Source: Eustoma russellianum (Eukaryota > Streptophyta > Magnoliopsida > Gentianales > Gentianaceae). From it: 64,000 nt of DNA. This document shows positions 23,877 through 35,473 of this stretch, piece by piece. Numbering within the stretch: the stretch's first letter is position 1; every line of letters starts with the position of its first letter. The notes below the pieces were generated by a model. The model did no database searches. It saw only the letters and a program-made list of their open reading frames with translations, and was not told the DNA's origin. The DNA lies in NCBI GenBank assembly GCA_036186865.1, contig AP025053.1, positions 35,801,639-35,865,638 on the forward strand. Reading direction: 5' to 3'. Both the position numbers and the translations under genes were made by a program.

Positions 23877-24803
23877 CACCAAGAAATGAACTTTTTAAAA
23901 AAGAAAAAAGAAAAAATCACTTGATTATGCCAAAAGAATGACAGGTGAGCCCACAAAAATAAGTAGTCTCGTGAAGGAAAGAACGGTGCCTTATCTAGAA
24001 CTAAGATGAATACTTTTGACAGCTACATGAAAGCAAACCAACACCAACGAAAAAATAAAAATAAAAACTGGAAGGACGACAAAAAACACTGAACTGAACG
24101 AACGACAAAGAATTCAATATAGCAACAGACAAGAACAAGCAGGTCAAGTAGAAAAATGAAAAGGGACCTCCCTTTCTGGCCAAAAGATTACAAAAAATCT
24201 GCTGAATAGATGACAAAGACTGGAGTTAGCATGTTATAAAAATACGTGATTCAATTTACAATAGCAGGATGGATGTATATATGCTAGGATTCATTTTATT
24301 ATTTTATGGATATTACAAAGTTTATATTTGGAATTTCTTAAAGAATAGATATATATGGATTATGGATTCAAACATCACCCGCCATTTTCTGCACGCTGTG
24401 GCTTAAGCGGCTCGGAATCCATCTCCTGCACACCAGTGTGAGTTTAGCGTAAGCTGCCTATATCAGATGCGATTCGGTTTCTTCTTAAATTAGCTTATTG
24501 GTTTTTTGAATTATCTTTGAAGTAATGTTTAAATAAATTTAGTATCTAGCCACACATTTATCTAAGAAAAAATGCTATATCTAAAGTGAATTTGACTCAT
24601 TAGTCTAATGGATGCTTAATATACTTCTGTATCATATCCAATTAGGATAATCTAATCCAATACATATTCACACACTAATTCGTTTATTTGAATAGACATG
24701 TTCGAGTTTGATTTTTTTTTTTGTACGGAGTATTAAGGTAAATTTGAGATTAATCCGTGGAAACATGAGTAATAAGTTCTTCTAAGAGAAATTCATGAAC
24801 AAC

Positions 24804-24806
<3 letters not shown>

Positions 24807-24848
<42 letters not shown>
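24807..24848. repeat. (AT)21 microsatellite
   Basis: Forty-two bases of uninterrupted AT dinucleotide, upstream of the GH127 gene. Confidence 0.97.
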
Positions 24849-24851
<3 letters not shown>

Positions 24852-25568
24852 GATTAATGGTAAATAAATATCAAAATATCAGGTGTTGAAAAAAGTTATC
24901 AGGTCATCTTCAACTTATTTGCATCTCATTGATTAGGAACACATCAATAAACTAGTGAGTTGTTCATTAAGGAACATTTAAACTTGCCTCATAAACTGCT
25001 TCTTAAACAAAAAAAAAACAAACACTTGCCACAAAAACTATGTTAGCTTATTGATCTCTTCTACCCAAATAATACTCACTCCCTCCTAAAAATAGTTTTA
25101 TAGTCTAAGGAAATCATTTATTTTAATTACTATTTTCATTTACTCTTATTTGGTTAGTTGAGGAAAATAGAGATACCATGCACGTGTTAATTGAAAGAGT
25201 AATATAAAAACTTTGGCTACTAAATATTGTTATATCTTAAAAAGTAAATAATATTTTTGAGACAAACCAAAATAAAGAATAAGAGGAAGTACACTACACG
25301 AGTTCCACCTTTAAATCATGATATATAAGTACATAATTTACTAAGATTAGTATTACTTCAATCATTGATGAATTATTGCAATAAATAATAAGTTTTAATA
25401 AGAACATATAGATGCTTGAGAATTTGTTCCCGTGAACCCTCGTTTAATTCCAAGCTATTCTCTCCAGTTCCAGGGTGGAAAGCATCCCAACTTGGTCTCA
25501 CATGATCAATCAAGCCTTTCTTTTTAACTTTCCAATGTTCTCTTCGTCAATGTCTTAGCTTCACGTGA

Positions 25569-25604
25569 TAGTGATAATAATAATAATAACAATAATAATA
25601 ATAA
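25569..25604. repeat. (ATA)n microsatellite
   Basis: Imperfect ATA/AAT trinucleotide run with one AAC interruption. Confidence 0.85.
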
Positions 25605-25644
25605 AGAATGAGAATAAACTCCTTTGTAATATATAAGTTACATA

Positions 25645-25800
25645 TTTTGCTATCAACAACAACAACAACAACATTACTCCAGCCTTAGAGGCTTTCGTCT
25701 ATATATGTCGGACTATGGAAGGGTCGGATGTACGTAACCATACTTATATATTAGAAACACACTAGTTTGTTTCCGGATGATCCATAATGATACGTCAAGC
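25645..25800 (-). repeat. AU-SINE-like repeat, reversed
   Basis: It begins with a (CAA)n tract, the complement of a TTG tail, then gccttagaggctttcgtcta, gggtcggatgtacgtaacc and ccggatgatcc. This is the same family as 700-832 in the opposite orientation. Confidence 0.6.
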
Positions 25801-28209
25801 TATAATAAGAGAAAATTACACATCACATGTAAAACACATAACACCGTGAAAACCGAAATAAAGATAGAGACCTAAAACGGAAATTTTGGGTGGAAGAAAC
25901 TCCCTTGCCACTTAAGTGCGGAAGTTTCCGAACTTAATTTTTCTCTATGTATGGTCGACGCATAATTCGCGAAATTTTGGTTAGTTGAGGAAAATAGAGA
26001 TATATAAATTATTAAGAATTGTTCTTCATTACTTAATTAGAAGAAGTAAATCACCTAATCTTTTAAGATTATAGGTGGATATATATATGTTATCTCATCT
26101 GAAGCTACGTAAAATATAGAAGGTGGATATGTATGTTATCTCATCTGAAGCTAAGTGTTAGTTGCATATATGTGGGTACATATCTACCTCTGATGGCCAT
26201 GTATGGTCATTTAATGTCATTCTTCCTTATTCTAATACGGATGATCATATGTGACTCGAAATTTGTCATTGAAGAAAGGTCACGTCCTCCTATGGAAAGA
26301 GATGTTCGTCGCTAGCTCAAGTTAATGACATTTTCACTCATTCAAGTATCGATATTTGTGTGGTGCTCGATGTTTTTCTTTGAGAACGAATTAAAGGCGT
26401 TTGGGTATCAAGCTCTTGTGTGACAATATATGTTTATATCCAGTTCAAGGTTTTTTTTTTTTTTCATTGATTGATTAGAAAAAATTACACTTATTTATAA
26501 TAGAGTATGGTACCACTATATAGTGTCTTAAAGCTTTGGATAAATATTATTCTCATCTTATATAAACCCACTATCAAATATTTTAACATAAACCATAATT
26601 CGTGAATTATGCGTCAATGACCAACCACTATCAAATATTTCAACATAAATTATAACTGAGGAACTCTATGCTTCCTTTAGTTAATCAATGTTGTGACATC
26701 TAGAAAAGACTATTAAATTATTGATATTCACATTAAATTCTTCTTTTGCTTCTTAGAGAGCTCACATAACTTAAAAGAAAACAATTTCCTTTATTAAGAG
26801 AACGCCTAATGTACGACGTATATAGACAGCTGTCTGAAAATGAGAGTGGCCTAAGTCAATTGTATCTCACTAATTTGAAGTTGCCTTCGCATTTCTACAT
26901 ATGCATTAGCGTCCTAAGTGTTCGCACATTTTTTTTTTCTTTTTCTGGTTTATGTAACTTTTGATATGACTTCAAGCTATGAATAACAAAAAAAAATACA
27001 ATTGTGGCATTTGAAAGAGATGATGAATAGATCTCTTTTAATTGAAAGGCTTTTGATTTGTCCCTTCAATTACATTTTTCTCGATGTAGGATATCCCCAA
27101 ACAAACAAATACGTACGCATTCATAGAGCGTATGTTAGTCCCGTCCAAATTCAGCCCCCCTGGCCCCTGCACACCCCCATCCCTGGGTCATCACCTAAGG
27201 AAAAAAAAATTGAATCTCGAACTCCAATTTCAAATGCTCCAATTGCTTTGTCTTTAGAGTACTATAGATTATATGTATATCAAAGACGTGTATAAATAAA
27301 TAGTATCTAAAATAGGTTATACTTAACAAATCTACAAGAAATCTATATACAAACCACTAACATGATCTATATACGAATCACTAACATGAACTCCCTACTA
27401 CGAATCACGTATCTTGTTGAGAATTTATATCATATTGGTTTATTTGAGAAACATGCATATGTTATGTGATGATTAGGTATCACCATTTAATGTTTTAAGG
27501 TTTTGAGAGGATATGAGACTTACCTATATAAGTCTAAGTTTCAACATAGTATCAGATCTAATTTAATATGGGCTCACTCACAGCTTATCTGACACATGAT
27601 TGATCATTTATTGTATCTCTCATCACACGAGTCCAGCTGTTTATGCATGAATCAGTTCGTGATTGGGAGCAGGTTTTAGGATGTGTGTATATGTTAAGCC
27701 ACGTTGTCATGTGAAGAAAGGTGTTGAAAATTTATGTCACATGGATTATATAAGAATGAGATACCACATCTCATTCCATTAAAGCTTTGAGTAGATATAA
27801 GTCTTACCTCATATAATATCAAGTTTTAACATATGGACTCACACGTTGCATGAACCATATTTCGTTATTTATTTTTTCCACTCTCACCTGAAACTAGATG
27901 TTCATGATTGGTTTGTAGTTTATGACTGAATGTGAGGTGTGTGTGACAAGTCAAGTTGTCAGGTTATAATCAAGCAATGATCAATACACCATAATTATCC
28001 AAATGTTACTTTTTTATGTAATAGCCAAACGTACTATGTTTAGGAATCTAGCTTGTCCATCACTAGAATCTGGCCGACACTCGGGAAAAGTGGCCACACT
28101 TTCTTTTTCCCTTTTCTTCCTCCTCTTTCCAACGTTTCTATCCAGTATTTATGTCATGCAATAAGATTACGTGATATTTACATTTGACTGAAAAAAACGT
28201 TCTCAATAT

Positions 28210-28345
28210 ACTAATCTTCTGCGTTTGCGTCAGATCCGAGAAAGAATGTACACAGTCTTATCCTACACTTTCTGCAAGAAATTGTTTCTGATACTCGAAC
28301 TTGTGACCTCAAGATCACAAAACAATCACCTTACATGTTACTTTA
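28210..28345 (-). repeat. AU-SINE-like copy, reversed
   Basis: On the - strand it reads gaggtcacaagttcgagtat, cagaaacaatttcttgcaga and gtgtaggataagactgtgta. The ggtcacaagttcgag phrase is the tRNA-derived box B region, and the rest matches the AU-SINE body seen at 35005-35160. Confidence 0.65.
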
Positions 28346-29699
28346 AAGCCCACCCTCGATATTTACATCTAACTGAATAGTGTGATTAGTTGAGAATGCA
28401 TTCAGTAACAATGGTATTAGTATCTTATTAGTACAAAGTAATTTGGTGTAACTTATAACAAGAATACAATCACACAATTACGTATGAACTTGTTCTTTGA
28501 TGACGCGTGATTTTTTCTTAAACCCTGGCATCTTATCATAAGTATGACATAAAAAATTTACTCAACTATTACGTTTGAATATTCGATCTACCAGGAGTTG
28601 CATACTTGCATATAGGGTTTTAAACTGCTTATATATTGCTCACTGCTCAGTTCCTCTATAAAAATAAGGGTAAAAAGAACGAAGCAGCATAAAAATTTAG
28701 ACATTAATTTGCGGTCAAATCAAATATTATTTTGGATAATGCATGATTATATAATAGATCGTCCTTAAAACATAAAAATATAAAAATAACTCTGGAAAAA
28801 GAAATAGTTTGTCACAGAGGTACTCTCCATTGTCAATTTTTTGTTCACTGTTTCATTAATTAGATTTTTTAATGCGTACCAGATGATGGATACAAGTTCA
28901 AGAATTACCTAACAAAAGATATATGCTAGAAAGAAAGTACATACATAACACTGTAACTTATAAATTCAGAATCCTCAAATCTAGAGTTATTGTAACACAT
29001 AAATATTAGAAAAGGCGCATAAAAGTTCTTAAAAATGCCTTAAACTTGTACAAAATTAACATTATGTTTGAGTTAATGGAAAAATGGAACGAAATGATGA
29101 ATCTTTTGGATTTCAGGTAGATTGATTAACCTGATAGTTTTACCTATACATCGATCAATCTACTCACATGTCAACCTCCAACAAAATAGTCACAAAAGAG
29201 TTGAAGTCGTTGATCGACATAGAGGTCGATTGATCGTACATATTTATATTTTGCAATTTTTCTCTTGGAATTCTTTGTGTTACAAAGGCATAATGCAATT
29301 GTAATTGGAATATTTTCACTAAAATGTTTGTACAAACTTGAAATACTAGATTAAGAGTTAACATTAAATAAGAGTAGGTGATGAAAAGCTAATATTTAAT
29401 AGGACAAAGATAGGTGTGTATCATTACATGGAAGTTGTCTCCATCACCAGACAACAAGTGAAGGCCAAAAATTGACTTTTTATTTCCTCACAAATTAAAA
29501 ATTCTAATTAGGCTTTGTTTCGGTGAATTAATTAAATAATAATAATAAATAAATATTAGGGCAATTTATGTTTCAACTAAATTGTGGGACTAATAAATCA
29601 CTCAACCAACAATAACTAAATATGTTAGGAAGATATTCAATTATGAAGTAAATCACTTCACTAATACAATAGCACACCGTATTCTTATTATTGTGTCAT

Positions 29700-29830
29700 C
29701 TATACAGATACATATAGAGCCGGAAGACTAACTAGAATCAACCTCTCAATCCCTGAGATGGAGATATTGTTTGACTATTTTTCATTCTCTCCAGACCCAG
29801 CGATATCTTTTGGTGTTGTTAGGATGTAAC
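29700..29830 (+). repeat. SINE-like repeat
   Basis: Forward copy of the family at 19255: catatagagccggaagact, tgagatggagatattgttt, ctctccagacccagcgatat and ttttggtgttgttagga. Confidence 0.55.
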
Positions 29831-29870
29831 ATGTATGGTTGTTATAGTATTAAATCATGAAGTACTTTAC

Positions 29871-30056
29871 AAAGAATGGGGATGAGATCTCCTCACCCTC
29901 AATCCCTTCACCCCACTTATGACCACGCGACACATGGCAGCAGGGTAGGGTGGTGAGACTAGATACGGGTGACCCGCATCTCACCACCCTATCCTGCTGT
30001 AGTGTGTCGTGCGATGACGCATGGAGTAGGAAAAATGGGTCTATCCCTAAAGAATG
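29871..30056. mobile_element. hAT-type MITE copy 1 with 8-bp TSD
   Basis: An 8-bp direct repeat aaagaatg (29871-29878 and 30049-30056) flanks a 170-bp element. It starts gggatgagatctcctcacc and ends in the complement of AGGGATAGACCC. Its core is an inverted repeat around ccacgcgacacatggcagca. An 8-bp target duplication and short inverted ends are typical of hAT-derived MITEs. It is related to 33909-34108 and 35273-35473. Confidence 0.8.
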
Positions 30057-30303
30057 TAGTAAGCAAATGGCGTTGGCCCATTTAAGCCCACTGTAAGACC
30101 AACACTGTGGGTCAAGCTTTGCTTGGACTGTGGCATTTTTCCGTTGTTAGTCCTTGACATGCTCCAGCCCACTAAACACTAAAGCCCTCTCTATTCTACT
30201 CCAAGTTTTGAAATTATAATATATTAAAGAGACCATGTTATTTTCTACGAAAATATATCCTTTGTCCCACTTTTGATGAGGAAAATGGAGAATTCTATCT
30301 CCG

Positions 30304-30504
30304 CTATGGAGGGGTTGATATCAGAGAAGGCCTGAAGTGAGCCAAAATATGAGGTATTCAATCACGCGACATCATGCGTACAAAATGGTCTTTTTTATAA
30401 AAAAAAGTAAACAATGGTCTAGTTTGTACACGTGGCGTCGCGTGATTAGAATTCTCATATTTTGTCTCATTTGATGTCTCATCTGATCTTAACCCGCTAT
30501 GGCA
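30304..30504. mobile_element. Foldback (long hairpin) element
   Basis: Two arms of about 88 bp are imperfect inverted copies: aaaatatgag, aatcacgcgac and gtacaaa in the left arm pair with their complements in the right arm. An AT-rich spacer of about 25 bp (30391-30415) separates them. The arms contain gcgtacaaa/tttgtacacgtggcgtcgcg. No gene or clear TSD was seen, so the type (foldback MITE) is an inference from structure. Confidence 0.75.
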
Positions 30505-30742
30505 AACTGGTGGCGGGGTGTTTAAGGGTCGGCAAACATGAAGAAAAGGAAGAAGGTGATTGTGGGGTTTTAATTAAATGAAGGGGATAAGGGTCAATTA
30601 ACATACCAATATATTCCACATAATCATTCAAATAACATAAGATCTCTCTACATGTCACTTATAAATTGTATTGTTATAAAATAACTACTAAAATGATACG
30701 CAATTACTTTTGAAACATGGTAAAATTAGTGGTGAATCTTAG

Positions 30743-31408
30743 TTATGGAGCATATGCAGTGGCAACATAACTATTAACCAAAGCAAGCGCATTGCTAGTA
30801 ACCTCTTCCGCCTTCTTCACATGATCAGAAACCTCCATTTTCATCTCTTCATCGCCCAAATCCTCAAATCCATCCGTACACGTCTCCTCATTTGTCAAAG
30901 CAGCACTCATCCACGTCTGCACATTACTCATCTCAAACCTAAACGTCTCCGCACCACCACCACCACGTCCGATACTCTTCATTTGTCTCAGGGAGTCGTG
31001 TATTTGATCCACAGCATCACCGAACACCGAAAAGCAGTCGTGTAACGCGGCCACAACTCGCGGCTCAGCTCCATGCTCGGCTTGTCTGGCCAAGTTGTTG
31101 AAGTAAATCGCGGTGTATCTGGCCTTGTAGAGGCTTACACCGATTGCGGCACGGGCGAGTCTAGCAGGGTTTTGGTGGACAGCATTGGCGTAGATGGAGA
31201 GGGATGTGTAACATAGTTCCGGGTATTGCGTGGTTTGACAGCTCGTGTGGATATATTCGGTGGTTTTGTCGTTGGCGGTGGGGGCGGTGGAGGGTGGTGT
31301 TGCGGTGGGAGAGGCGGCGGGTGGGTGTAGGGTAAGGGTGGAAATAGGGTGGAGATGGAGGAGTAGGGTTGTGAAGAGGAGAGGAACAACGGAAGGTGGA
31401 ATTGTCAT
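30743..31408 (-). CDS. Pectin methylesterase inhibitor-domain protein, single exon, 221 aa
   Basis: An intact 221-residue secreted protein. The first about 25 residues (VVPLLFTTLLLHLHPISTL) form a signal peptide, followed by a Pro/Thr/Ala-rich linker (28-46). The invertase/pectin methylesterase inhibitor domain follows from about 50 to 215. Its four conserved cysteines are visible as C57 and C66 (in TSCQTTQYPELCYTSL), C125 (HDC) and C177 (EETCTDGF). These form the two disulfides of the four-helix bundle. YTAIYFNNL and MSAALTNEETCTDGF are typical PMEI stretches. The family blocks pectin methylesterases in the wall or, in some members, acid invertases; sequence alone cannot tell which, though the features here look PMEI-like. 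It is intronless, as usual. A TATTTAAA box lies 55 bp upstream. Low-complexity open frames on the same strand are shadows. Confidence 0.92.
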   Translation of the reverse strand: MTIPPSVVPLLFTTLLLHLHPISTLTLHPPAASPTATPPSTAPTANDKTTEYIHTSCQTTQYPELCYTSLSIYANAVHQNPARLARAAIGVSLYKARYTAIYFNNLARQAEHGAEPRVVAALHDCFSVFGDAVDQIHDSLRQMKSIGRGGGGAETFRFEMSNVQTWMSAALTNEETCTDGFEDLGDEEMKMEVSDHVKKAEEVTSNALALVNSYVATAYAP

Positions 31409-31462
31409 GGTTGTCCAAGGTTGAGGAAATCATATGAATAGATAATGAAATTTGATCGAGTG

Positions 31463-31470
31463 TTTAAATA
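31463..31470 (-). promoter_or_regulatory. TATA-like box of the PMEI gene
   Basis: TATTTAAA on the - strand, 55 bp upstream of the PMEI start codon. Motif and spacing only. Confidence 0.45.
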
Positions 31471-31903
31471 GTCGCAAATGTCGCGTGTAAATGCACAACT
31501 ATACACTTTTTAATGACATCAAAGATTAAAAAAAATGCGATATATTGGAGGCGTTTACTACTTTACTATCATTTTAATAATACCAATTCGTAATTGTCTA
31601 AATGATATTCGATTTTTTTTATAGAAATGTTATCATAACTAGTCAAATCAGTTGATATTTTCAAAATATTTGAATGACCTTTTTGTCGATATCATTTAAT
31701 ATCAAATCTTGAAAAAATTATGTTAAAATACTTTAAAATTTTGATTTTAAATGATTCTAATTTTAGTACGGAAAGTGTAACTAATAGTCTCAAATATAAA
31801 TTTATATACATATATGTATGTGTTTGTGTGTATATTTCTATATACCGTCTGTTTTAGTTTTTTTCTCTGTTCAAGAATAATTACGCACATCATAGATACA
31901 TAT

Positions 31904-32073
31904 AGACTCGTAAAATTTGCGCATCACACTTACATTTCATAACATTATTAATTACCTCGTTTAAGGTAATCTTTAGATGCATTACTATAGACTCGTAAAG
32001 TTTGCGCATCACACTTACATTTTATAACATTCTTAATTACCTCGTTTAAGGTAATCTTTAGATGCATTATTAT
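31904..32073 (+). repeat. 85-bp tandem duplication (unit A x2)
   Basis: Two adjacent units start at 31904 and 31989, each opening with agactcgtaaa and containing ttgcgcatcacacttacatt and ttacctcgtttaaggtaatc. They differ at only a few bases. The following unit B also opens with agactcg, so all four units share a common start phrase. Confidence 0.92.
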
Positions 32074-32655
32074 AGACTCGAGATTATGTAATTATCTTAA
32101 CACGGTTTATCCATTTTTCAACCAATGATCTCTTTCAGGTGAATCTTTCTGTCTCGAGCCTGACACTTTTAATCCCAATTTAATTTGTGATGTGGACTTC
32201 AATTAACATAGACTCGAGACTATGTAATTACGTTAATACATTTTATCCATTTTTCAACCAATGATCTCTTTCAGGTGAATCTTTCTGTGCCAAAGCGCGC
32301 GACGTGCCACTGTGGGCTATTCGGGCGGGCTGATGCCTTGGGCGGCCTTGGCGGGCTGCCAGGGGCAGATGCCCGCGTGGTGCTAAGCGGTGTTAGGCGT
32401 GGCTGCGTATGGGCTGATGTGCTTCGTGCGGACTTCGAGGGCTGTTTGGGGTCGATGTTTTGCGCAACGCTGTTCTGCAGCGTGCGAGGTGCCACTGTTG
32501 CCTCGGGAGGGCAGATGCCTTGGACGGCCTATACGGGCTGCCTGGGGCTGATGCCAGAGTGGTGCTGAGCGCGTTAGGCGCGGCTGCGTGCTTGCTGATG
32601 TGCCTTGAGACTTTTAATCTGAATTTAATTTGTGATGTGGACTTCAATTAACAAA
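32074..32655 (+). repeat. Unit B tandem duplication, second copy interrupted by a GC-rich block
   Basis: Copy B1 (32074-32209) and copy B2 (32210-32655) share agactcgaga, ttttatcc-type sequence, accaatgatctctttcaggt, cttttaat and tgatgtggacttcaattaac. In B2 about 320 bp (32288-32610) replace a short segment of B1 between ctttctg and cttttaat. The inserted block is strongly GC-rich in an AT-rich setting. Confidence 0.88.
32288..32610. mobile_element. GC-rich insertion made of two 185-bp-type units
   Basis: It contains two direct repeats starting at 32299 (gcgacgtgccactg) and 32484 (gcgaggtgccactg), a period of 185. Both carry cagatgcc or gctgatgcc, ggtgctaagcg/ggtgctgagcg and gttaggcgtggctgcg or gttaggcgcggctgcg. 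The second unit lacks its last about 60 bp. No target duplication or inverted ends were found, and the open frames across it come from base composition. Its origin (satellite-like fragment or unknown transposon) is not established. Confidence 0.6.
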
Positions 32656-33908
32656 TGTCAGCGTGTTCCTATTTTCATATGAGAGAATGTTTTCAGGAAG
32701 TTTTGGTTTCAATTCCCTATTGATTAACTAAAAAATAGTAAAATAACAGAAAACTGTAACCACCATAGCCTTTCAAACCCCGGGAACAACGGCCTTCAAA
32801 CCGCAAATCATGCCATTCCGGCTTGTCCATGATTGAACTTTGTTCTTTTACTTTGCTCTTTTGTTTTTCCTTTTATGCATGAAGATAAAATAAAGAGATT
32901 CTATATCATTTTTAATCGGCAGTTTAAATGACATATGCCACGGGACTACTTTTCTGTTTGTGAGATATTCATGTTGTGTTGTTAACCAAATTCTCTAAAT
33001 GTTACAACCCGTGAAGGTTTTCATGTTCGGTGCTTTTCGTAATGTATGTTATCCCAGTAAACGATGTCACTAGCGTCAAATTTGACATAGTAATAGGTAA
33101 GTAAAATCAGTTCACATAAGAATGACAAGTAAATCTGCATGTATCTCGAAGGTAGGATATGAAATTTTTAACCAAGAAAATCTGGATGCCGATCCGATGC
33201 AATTATATGGATAAACTAAGCAAAAAAATTTAATTTTGATATGTGTGTGTGTGTATATATATAGAGGGAAGTGTGTAACAAATTTTATTTTAATGTTCAA
33301 TTTTTTTTCCCATGTTCATGCCTCTGCGACATAGAAATGTGTGAATGAATTGATCCCCAACAGTATCCCATTTTCAAGTTAATTCAGCTACTCAGTCGTA
33401 TCCAATATCATATGTCTAAATTCGCGTTAGGATTTTATGTTTCCATTTTTCCGTCTCATTTCTCTGTCATATGTACAAAAATAGATTTTTCTCATCAACT
33501 TTTCCTTTTTTTTTCCTTTAGAGATACTTCTTGTTTTTATATATATGAAACCGAGAAGTGGGACGGAAAATCCAAACCCGTCAAAATGTTCTCAATGTTT
33601 GTGTAACCTTTAATTGGAGGTAACAGAATGTTTAACTTATAAAGGAGATGTTAGTCCGCCGCGATGGACTGGGACAAGAAAGTATTGCCTTGACTTCTTG
33701 TCTCTCTTTTCATTTTTTTAAGGATTAAATCCACACAACATCAAAGCATGCACTTGCCTTTCAAAGCTCGCAATGATGAAATCTCCATGGTGGAAGGGAA
33801 CCCAAGTCCGGAATTAGTGGGCTATCAGTTTGGAGAGTGGATTTTTATCTCCCAAATTGGAGGCCATCCAGTCCACCAAATGCCCAGCAAAAGCAAAAAA
33901 AAAAACAT

Positions 33909-34108
33909 CATTCAACGGGTTGGGATCTTCTAACCTCCATTTTTCTCGTCTCATTTGTGACCGCGCGACACGTGGCAGCAAGAGAGATGGTGAGGCTAGA
34001 TGAGGGTCATCCGCATCTAGCCTCACCACCCTCCCTTGCTGCCACGTGTCGTGCGGTCACGCGTTACCGTACCTTTTTGCGGTGAGGGGATCCTATCCCT
34101 CATTCAAC
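33909..34108. mobile_element. hAT-type MITE copy 2 with 8-bp TSD and strong hairpin
   Basis: The 8-bp repeat cattcaac (33909-33916, 34101-34108) flanks a 184-bp element. Terminal inverted repeats are GGGTTGGGATCTTCTAACC and AGGGATAGGATCCCCTCACC. The interior folds into a long hairpin: gaccgcgcgacacgtggcag on the left pairs with its near-complement ctgccacgtgtcgtgcggtc on the right, and gaggctagatg pairs with catctagcctc. Each arm contains ACACGTGGC, a G-box/ABRE-type core. Confidence 0.88.
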
Positions 34109-34299
34109 TCCCAACCAAATGATGGCGTGGCTCCAGTAAAAGTGGGTAACATTCTTCCCATGTCATGCGCGATGCCAATCTATGTTCTCATAATTTTATC
34201 TAGATTGGTCCAATATTACGGCTGTTGTTCATTGAGATTATAGCAATTACATATTTAAATTATAGGAAAAATGATGCTTTCGGCCTATAATGCATTCAT

Positions 34300-34400
34300 T
34301 CAATTAATCATACCTGGTATATTCTCAACGTCAACAAAAGCCGTTGCTATGGTCTGTAGAGGTTGAACGGCAGACAAACAATACCTCTATACTTTTGCCC
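34300..34400 (-). repeat. Partial SINE-like repeat, reversed
   Basis: Reading tacctggtatattctcaac, gttgctatggtctgtagagg and cagacaaacaatacctcta, it matches the 3' two thirds of the family at 19255-19395. Confidence 0.5.
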
Positions 34401-35004
34401 TACAAGTATAGCTCATATATATTTCTATTACATTAGAATTTTTATTTCTCATTGCACATCCATAACTTCAATATTTTGGTAAACTTTTTATACAAATAAT
34501 GACATTTTAATAGATAACAAATGAAATAAGTGAATCTCATACTACCTCTTTCTGACATAGAAAAAGAAGTGCCGATCTAAAAAACTTGTATTACATTTAT
34601 CCGTTTTTCTGCTATACACTCGAGTCACAAATCTCTAAACTCATAACATAAATTGTTGCTAAAAATGCTCGATTAAACCTTGAATCTTGAATACAGAAGC
34701 GCTTTTGCAAACGAAATTGAGATTCAACACATGCAATTACGCAAGGAAAGTCAATTGCAAAATTGAATCTTCACCATCTACCATGTTATGCATTCGGAAT
34801 TGCAAGAATTGCTCTAAAAGTTCCATCACATTCAGCCTCTTAACATATCTTGGTTGGCAAAATTTAGCAGCCTCTCTGAAACATAAATGCATTACAGCAT
34901 TAGTAAGATTGTGTTATTATGTCATGTATTGTACTCTAATAAAGTCCCAATACATAAAAAATAAATCTATCGAATACGTTACAAGATGGTTTAACATAAA
35001 CATT

Positions 35005-35160
35005 AGAAGATGTTGATTTGAGATCATTGGTTCGAACTGCGGAAACAGCCTCTTGCACAAAAGTGTAGGGCAAGGATGCGTACATCAGATCGCGAAGCGA
35101 TCCAGCTCCTCTTCAGACCTTGCGTAAATGCTTGAGACTAGTACAACAGGAACGCTATTT
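35005..35160 (+). repeat. AU-SINE-like copy
   Basis: It contains gagatcattggttcgaactg (box B-like), cggaaacagcctcttgcaca, gtgtagggcaaggatgcgta and a following pyrimidine-rich gatcc-agctcc region. This is close to the AU-SINE body found in many angiosperms, with no clear tail. Confidence 0.65.
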
Positions 35161-35272
35161 TATTAGAAGAGGTTGACATTATTTATCTGATTCGTAATGT
35201 GGTATTGTTTCACCGGCACATAATAGAAAGACTCAAGATGAGTCTCCTTTGTAAAACCATATCAGGAGTCTT

Positions 35273-35473
35273 TACATTAGGGAATTAGATCCTTTTACCC
35301 CCTTTTACTTCACCCTCTCTTCACCGCCCGCCATATGTCCTCCATCATTTCTTATACACTCCTTGTTGACCACTTCTTATTTAGGCTCACCAATCCTTCT
35401 TACTACCATGTGGCTGATGATGAAGAGGAGGATGAAAAAAAAAGAGGTGAGATGATCATGTCCCTTACACTAG
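35273..35473. mobile_element. hAT-type MITE copy 3 (diverged)
   Basis: A 185-bp element starts ggaattagatccttttaccc and ends in the complement of AGGGACATGATCATCTCACC, matching the ends of copies 1 and 2. Flanks tacattag (35273-35280) and tacactag (35466-35473) are an 8-bp duplication with one mismatch. The interior hairpin has decayed. Confidence 0.6.

Larger units (their letters stand above)
24200..29699. other. Gene-poor, repeat-bearing intergenic region
   Basis: AT-rich sequence with microsatellites and two SINE-like copies listed separately. A short open frame at 27002-27295 contains no domain I know. No RNA gene or spliced gene could be supported. Confidence 0.6.

Noticed and set aside
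27002..27295. 97-aa open frame in the gene-poor region
   Set aside because: No recognisable domain, no promoter or splice context.
32275..32651. Overlapping open frames on both strands in the GC-rich block
   Set aside because: GC-rich sequence lacks stop codons by composition; frames exist in several phases at once and show no domain.
33748..34085. Open frames across MITE copy 2
   Set aside because: They arise from the inverted repeat of the MITE and have no domain.
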